From: Dokdonella_A sp035263065
Lineage (GTDB): Bacteria; Pseudomonadota; Gammaproteobacteria; Xanthomonadales; Rhodanobacteraceae
Length of the DNA: 7,622 nt
Direction: 5' to 3'
Assembly (NCBI GenBank): GCA_035263065.1
Contig: DATFRS010000197.1
Span: 1-7,622, forward strand
The notes under the pieces are model-generated. The model made no database searches. It saw only the letters and a program-made list of their open reading frames with translations, and was not told the DNA's origin. Shown in pieces: positions 5,244-7,622 of this stretch. A program made the translations under genes and the position numbers. How positions within the stretch are numbered: position 1 is the stretch's first letter; each line of letters opens with the position of its first letter.

Positions 5244-6638
5244 ATGGCGACCCACAAGACCCGACCCGGAATAGGCGCAGTCCGCGAAGCCTCGAACTGG
5301 TCGCCGGCGTCGTGGCAGTCGCGCCCGCCCGAGCAGCAGCCCGTCTATCCCGATGCCGCCGAGCTCGACCGCGCGCTGAAGCAGCTCCACGAGTTGCCGC
5401 CGCTGGTGACGTCGTGGGAAATCCTCTCGCTCAGGAACCTCCTCGCCGAGGCTGCCGAAGGGCGCCGCTTCCTGCTCCAGGGCGGTGACTGCGCCGAGAG
5501 CTTCGACGACTGCTCCTCGCCGCTCATCTCGAACCGCCTCAAGGTCATGCTGCAGATGAGCCTCGTGCTCGTGCACGGACTGAAGCTTCCGATCGTCCGC
5601 GTCGGCCGCTTCGCCGGCCAGTACGCCAAGCCGCGCTCGGCCGACATCGAGACGCGCGGCGACGTGTCGCTGCCGAGCTATCGCGGCGATCTCGTCAATG
5701 CGCCGGCGTTCGACGCCGCGTCGCGCCGTCCCGATCCGCAGCGCCTGATCAAGGGCCACGCGCACTCGGCGATGACGATGAACTTCATCCGCGCGCTGAT
5801 CGACGGCGGCTTCGCCGATCTCCATCACCCCGAATACTGGGATCTCGCCTGGGTCGAGCATTCGCCGCTGCAGGACGAGTACCGCAGCATGGTCGAAGGC
5901 ATCGGCAACGCGCTGCGCTTCATGGAGACGCTCGCGGGCCAGTCGATCGACAGCTTCCAGCGCGTCGATTTCTACACCTCGCACGAAGCGCTGCTGCTGC
6001 ACTACGAGCAGGCGCTGACGCGCCAGGTGCCGCGCCAGTGGGGCTGGTTCAACCTGTCGACGCACTTCCCGTGGATCGGCATGCGTACGACCGCGCTCGA
6101 CGGCGCGCACGTCGAATACTTCCGTGGCATCAGGAATCCGATCGCCGTGAAGATCGGCCCGTCGGTGACGCCGGATCAGCTCATGCGCCTCGTCGACGTG
6201 CTCGATCCCGACAACGAGCCCGGCCGACTCACGCTGATCCACCGCATGGGCGCGGCGAAGATCGAAGCGTGCCTGCCGCCGCTGCTCGCCGCGATCCGTG
6301 CGGCCGGTCGCAAGCCGCTCTTCTGCTGCGACCCGATGCACGGCAACACCGAAACGCTCGGCAACGGCTTCAAGACGCGCCGCTTCCAGAACATCCGCGA
6401 CGAGCTCGACCGCGCCTTCGACATCCACGCCGCGGCCGGCACGCGCCTCGGCGGCGTGCACCTCGAGCTCACCGGCGAGAACGTCACCGAATGCCTCGGC
6501 GGCGCGCGCGACCTCACCGAAGCCGATCTCTCGCGCGCCTACAAGTCGACCGTCGATCCGCGGCTCAACTACGAGCAGTCGCTCGAGCTTGCGATGCTCA
6601 TCGTCCGCAAGCGCGGCGGAGTCCCCGCGGCCGGCTGA
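5244..6638 (+). CDS. Class II 3-deoxy-7-phosphoheptulonate (DAHP) synthase
   Basis: DAHP synthase condenses phosphoenolpyruvate with erythrose 4-phosphate, the first committed step of the shikimate pathway to aromatic amino acids. This 464-residue protein is the plant/mycobacterial class II type. It shows FLLQGGDCAESF with Cys83, VGRFAGQYAKPRS with Arg122 and Lys129, GLVQPV-free core DVSLPSYRGD, LIHRMGA, CDPMHGNT with His366, HLELTGENVTEC with Glu408, and STVDPRLNYEQSLELA with Asp438. Cys83, His366, Glu408 and Asp438 reproduce the metal-ligand set of the Mycobacterium tuberculosis enzyme; the His-Glu and Glu-Asp spacings of 42 and 30 are, as I recall it, the same. The reading frame is open upstream to 4806, but that part is antisense-free dsbB in another frame, so ATG 5244 is the start; no clear Shine-Dalgarno precedes it. 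The symbol is left blank because class II enzymes carry inconsistent names. Confidence 0.95.
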   Translation: MATHKTRPGIGAVREASNWSPASWQSRPPEQQPVYPDAAELDRALKQLHELPPLVTSWEILSLRNLLAEAAEGRRFLLQGGDCAESFDDCSSPLISNRLKVMLQMSLVLVHGLKLPIVRVGRFAGQYAKPRSADIETRGDVSLPSYRGDLVNAPAFDAASRRPDPQRLIKGHAHSAMTMNFIRALIDGGFADLHHPEYWDLAWVEHSPLQDEYRSMVEGIGNALRFMETLAGQSIDSFQRVDFYTSHEALLLHYEQALTRQVPRQWGWFNLSTHFPWIGMRTTALDGAHVEYFRGIRNPIAVKIGPSVTPDQLMRLVDVLDPDNEPGRLTLIHRMGAAKIEACLPPLLAAIRAAGRKPLFCCDPMHGNTETLGNGFKTRRFQNIRDELDRAFDIHAAAGTRLGGVHLELTGENVTECLGGARDLTEADLSRAYKSTVDPRLNYEQSLELAMLIVRKRGGVPAAG

Positions 6639-6654
6639 GTGACCGGAACCGTTC

Positions 6655-6682
6655 GCCGGCCGTTCGGAACCGGACGGCCGGC
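6655..6682 (+). other. Strong stem-loop after the DAHP synthase gene
   Basis: GCCGGCCGTTCG (6655-6666), loop GAAC, CGGACGGCCGGC (6671-6682) form a 12-bp stem with a single G-T wobble, 16 nt after the stop codon. No T-run follows (TCGACGAAAC), so it is not a textbook intrinsic terminator. It could still end or stabilise the transcript, possibly with Rho. Confidence 0.5.
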
Positions 6683-6790
6683 TCGACGAAACCCGCTGAA
6701 AACCGCGCCGAGCCGTTGCCGGCGCGCTGGCACACCTCCTGCTCCAGCAGCATCGTAGTGCTGCATCCGCGGCCCGCTTCGTGCGCCGCG

Positions 6791-6800
6791 AAAGGGGAGG
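6791..6800 (+). promoter_or_regulatory. Ribosome-binding site deciding the permease start
   Basis: The run AAAGGGGAGG is a strong Shine-Dalgarno match, the best in the window, and ends 4 nt before ATG 6805. It supports that start for the downstream permease. A small hairpin (GCAGCA 6747-6752 / TGCTGC 6759-6764) lies further upstream; I see no clear promoter in the 166-bp gap. Confidence 0.7.
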
Positions 6801-6804
6801 GCCC

Positions 6805-7622
6805 ATGCTCCAGCACCTCGCATCCGACGTCCGCTATGGCGTCCGCTCGCTGCTCGCGCGGCCGGGCTTCTTCGCCGCCGCGATGCTGACGCTCGCGCTC
6901 GGCATCGGCGCCAACGCCGCGGTCTTCAGCGTCATCAACACGCTGCTGCTGAAGCCCCTGCCGTTCGGCCACAGCGAAAAGCTCCTCGACGTCTACAACT
7001 CGTACCCCGGCAACGGCCTGATCAATGCCGGCGTCTCGATCCCGGACTACCTCGACCGCCGCGCGCAGGCCGACGCGCTCGCCGACTCGGCGCTCTTCAC
7101 GCAGAAGAGCTTCAACCTCGCCGAAGCCGGCACGACGCCCGAGCGCCTGACCGGCGTCGTCACGACGCCGACGCTGTTCTCGACGCTCGAAGTCACGGCC
7201 GCGCGCGGCCGCGTGCTCGGCGACGACGACGCGACCGCGGGCAACGAGCACGTCGCCGTGCTGAGCCACGCACTCTGGACGATGCGCTTCGGCGCCGATC
7301 CCGGCATCGTCGGCCGCGACGTTCGCCTCAACGGCAACGCGTATCGCATCGTCGGCGTGATGCCCGAAGGCTTCTTCTTCCCGGACCGCAACGCGGCGCT
7401 GTGGACGCCGTTCGTCTTCACCGACAAGCAGCGCAGCGACGACGAGCGCGGCCACGAATTCTCCGGCATGGTCGGCCGCCTCAAGCCCGGTGCGACGATC
7501 ACGGCGCTCAACGCGCAGATGGATACGATCATCCATCGCAACGTCGAGCGCGCGCTCGCGGGCCCGCGCGGCGAAGGCTGGAAGCGCTTCGTGGAATCGT
7601 CCGGCTTCAGCGGGCGCGCGCG
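6805..7622 (+). CDS. ADOP-type (MacB/FtsX family) permease, N-terminal part
   Basis: The frame stays open from ATG 6805 to the window end, giving 272 codons of a longer protein. The N-terminus has an amphipathic start (DVRYGVRSLLARPGFF), then a first transmembrane helix at about 22-50 with the family signature LTLALGIGANAAVFSVIN followed by LLLKPLPF. The remainder matches the MacB-like periplasmic core: residues RLTGVVTTPTLFSTLEV, ARGRVLGDDD, VAVLSHALWTMRFGADP, GRDVRLNGNAYRIVGVMPEGF and ALWTPF. These are hallmarks of the 'acidobacterial duplicated orphan permease' group, normally about 800 residues with two FtsX domains and no ATPase encoded alongside. No ATP-binding protein gene is visible upstream. 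The substrate is unknown. Truncation is due only to the window edge. Confidence 0.9.
   Translation, partial: MLQHLASDVRYGVRSLLARPGFFAAAMLTLALGIGANAAVFSVINTLLLKPLPFGHSEKLLDVYNSYPGNGLINAGVSIPDYLDRRAQADALADSALFTQKSFNLAEAGTTPERLTGVVTTPTLFSTLEVTAARGRVLGDDDATAGNEHVAVLSHALWTMRFGADPGIVGRDVRLNGNAYRIVGVMPEGFFFPDRNAALWTPFVFTDKQRSDDERGHEFSGMVGRLKPGATITALNAQMDTIIHRNVERALAGPRGEGWKRFVESSGFSGRA

Noticed and set aside
5022..6806. Long minus-strand open frame (594 codons) opposite the DAHP synthase gene
   Set aside because: It is a high-GC antisense shadow: composition is Arg/Ala/Val/Asp-rich and low in complexity, with no recognisable domain, while the plus strand encodes a full enzyme with catalytic residues.

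Overview
The window is a GC-rich (about two thirds G+C by eye) piece of bacterial chromosome with every convincing gene on the + strand. Gene order and protein sequence point to a gammaproteobacterium of the Lysobacterales/Xanthomonadales. SecY is followed directly by S13 with no rpmJ between them. The RNA polymerase alpha subunit is 332 residues long and ends in an HGMxLG-like tail, which I recall from Xanthomonas alpha. A class II DAHP synthase and the CGTCAT(T/C)CCGGCGAAAGCCGG(A/G)A type of dispersed palindrome also fit that order. The family-level placement is an inference.

Positions 1-3371 are the end of the spc operon and the whole alpha operon: the secY 3' end, rpsM (S13), rpsK (S11), rpsD (S4), rpoA (RNA polymerase alpha) and rplQ (L17). 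The layout is the standard one with two departures. rpmJ is absent and is replaced by a short spacer carrying a promoter-like TACAAT box. The rpoA-rplQ gap is enlarged to 248 bp and holds a cluster of hairpins, chiefly two REP-like palindromes facing each other as a 99-bp imperfect inverted repeat. A strong intrinsic-terminator hairpin follows rplQ.

Positions 3388-6638 hold three housekeeping or envelope genes. The first is a 423-residue polytopic membrane protein that closely resembles the eukaryotic ALG10/DIE2 glucosyltransferase family along its whole length, an unexpected protein in a bacterium. The rplQ terminator lies inside its first 13 codons. The second is dsbB, with both redox cysteine pairs intact. 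The third is a class II DAHP synthase (entry enzyme of the shikimate pathway) with the four expected metal ligands.

Positions 6639-7622 hold a spacer with a strong 12-bp stem-loop, then the 5' part of an orphan FtsX/MacB-type permease of the ADOP kind, cut off by the window end.

The main candidate for something undescribed is the bacterial ALG10-like protein, together with its start overlapping the alpha-operon terminator. Next is the REP-pair insertion between rpoA and rplQ, where the two copies differ by a compensatory base-pair change.
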